This document shows, piece after piece, positions 63,138 through 64,000 of a stretch of 64,000 bases of DNA. Made by a program: the position numbers and the translations under genes. Location of the stretch: the NCBI RefSeq assembly GCF_900104625.1, contig NZ_FNVZ01000003.1, positions 1 to 64,000 on the forward strand, written 5' to 3'. The stretch's first letter is position 1; every line of letters starts with the position of its first letter. The notes under the pieces were generated by a model, which was not told where the DNA came from, searched no databases, and saw nothing but the letters and a program-made list of their open reading frames with translations. The stretch is from Leptotrichia massiliensis (lineage in GTDB: Bacteria > Fusobacteriota > Fusobacteriia > Fusobacteriales > Leptotrichiaceae).

Positions 63138-64000
63138 CTAATTTTTAGGAATTTCTAAAAAGAATTTTCCAATTTTCCCCATTCTATAATCTCTCAATAA
63201 TCTTCTCGAAATAATCTCATAGTTATGTTCATCATTTTTAGATACTCCTAATCTCTTTTCCAAAATTTCCAGTATCTTATGATTTTCCATTGTAAAAATT
63301 TCCTCATCAGTTGTATATTCTTCCAGATTATACACTTTTACTAGATTTTGAATTTTCCCCAAATCCTTTAATTTATCCAAAAACTTCATAGCAACTTGTT
63401 CTAGCTGCAATACATTATCCTTTATTGAACCAGTAATTGCTAAATTATAAGCCACTTCATCATCTTCAAACTTTGGCCATAAAACTCCTGGCGTATCTAG
63501 CAACTCTAATTTCTCATCAATTTTTATCCATTGCTTTCCACGTGTAAATCCTGGTGTATTACCCACTCTTGCCTTATTTTTATTCACAAATTTATTAATA
63601 AATTTAGACTTCCCAATATTAGGAATCCCAACAATCATGGCTCTTACTTCAGTTTTACGAAGCCCTTTTTTTTTCATTTTTTCCAATTTTTCTGCATAAA
63701 TCTTATCTGTAATTTTTCGCAGTTCATTAAAATTAGTCCCTTTTTCCACACTCAAAGCTACAAAATAATCAGAAAAATTATTTTCCAGAAAATAATCTTC
63801 CCAAACCTTCAATTCCTTATTGTCAATTAAATCAACCTTATTCAGTACAATAATCTTTTTCTTATTATTTGCCAACTTTGAAATATCTGGATTTTTACTA
63901 GAAATCGGAATTCTTGCATCCAAAATCTCAATCACAATATCAATTATTTTGAGATTTTCGATAATTAAATCCTTTGTCTTCTTCATATGCCCCGGATACC
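63138..64000 (-). CDS. rbgA: ribosome biogenesis GTPase RbgA/YlqF (partial at window edge)
   Basis: Circularly permuted GTPase for 50S maturation. Motifs appear in the order G4 NKVDLID, G1 GIPNIGKS, G3 DTPGVLWP. An ATG at 63986 is not the true start: the frame continues upstream to the window edge and reads (W)YPGH before MKKTKDL, exactly the N-terminal block of RbgA. So the first few residues lie beyond 64000. The C-terminal domain ends IGKFFLEIPKN. It faces the same way as the glycosyltransferases, 76 bases before them. Confidence 0.93.
   Translation of the reverse strand, partial: YPGHMKKTKDLIIENLKIIDIVIEILDARIPISSKNPDISKLANNKKKIIVLNKVDLIDNKELKVWEDYFLENNFSDYFVALSVEKGTNFNELRKITDKIYAEKLEKMKKKGLRKTEVRAMIVGIPNIGKSKFINKFVNKNKARVGNTPGFTRGKQWIKIDEKLELLDTPGVLWPKFEDDEVAYNLAITGSIKDNVLQLEQVAMKFLDKLKDLGKIQNLVKVYNLEEYTTDEEIFTMENHKILEILEKRLGVSKNDEHNYEIISRRLLRDYRMGKIGKFFLEIPKN

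Overview
The window is AT-rich DNA from a member of the Fusobacteriota, most probably Leptotrichia or a close relative. This is inferred from the gene set and not proven. The set mixes Gram-negative envelope genes (lpxK, a predicted outer-membrane barrel protein) with genes more familiar from Firmicutes (whiA, rex, rqcH-type NFACT, mreB, PASTA-rsgA-rpe order). A 16S rRNA gene lies at the left end on the minus strand.

Layout. 31-1546: 16S rRNA with its promoter. 2226-11527: minus-strand housekeeping genes (apt, Nudix, CNNM/CBS protein, accB, folD, rex, fmt, def, EamA transporter, recG). 11855-14864: plus-strand hydrolase, mreB, DNA polymerase III delta-prime. 14865-15865: gene-free block with two structured repeats. 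15866-18514: AraC regulator, HAD phosphatase, small exported protein. 18709-24859: branched-chain amino acid ABC transporter with two substrate-binding lipoproteins. 25096-25692: small outer-membrane protein. 25935-26704: eight tRNA genes in one array with a strong promoter and a terminator. 27035-37409: acyl-activating/ACP/acyltransferase fusion, YciI, glutamate dehydrogenase, esterase, sucrose-type PTS, two SIMPL proteins. 38168-44688: PASTA protein, rsgA, rpe, MarR regulator, an abiF-type RNA plus Abi_2 HEPN gene, NFACT protein, HPr. 45426-64000: minus-strand pyrG, fba, GH25, serS, unknown, lpxK, whiA, MORN protein, thioredoxin-CcdA fusion, acpS, tyrS, cdsA, uppS, two GT4 glycosyltransferases and rbgA, which runs off the right edge.

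Two systems stand out. First, 41592-42642 is a compact self-contained module: a near-consensus promoter, a short three-stem RNA ending in a U-run, an Abi_2 protein with an R-x4-H HEPN motif, and a terminator. It looks like an RNA-toxin/antitoxin or phage-defence unit of the abiF kind, a family proposed as a relative of Cas13, which Leptotrichia is known for. Second, the intergenic spaces carry at least seven copies of a multi-hairpin element. Its apical loops (GGCGAYTG or GGCAATGA; GTA closed by C-G) are conserved while the stems change with compensation between copies, so a folded nucleic acid appears to be conserved. A separate AT-rich repeat of about 105 bp is often found beside it.
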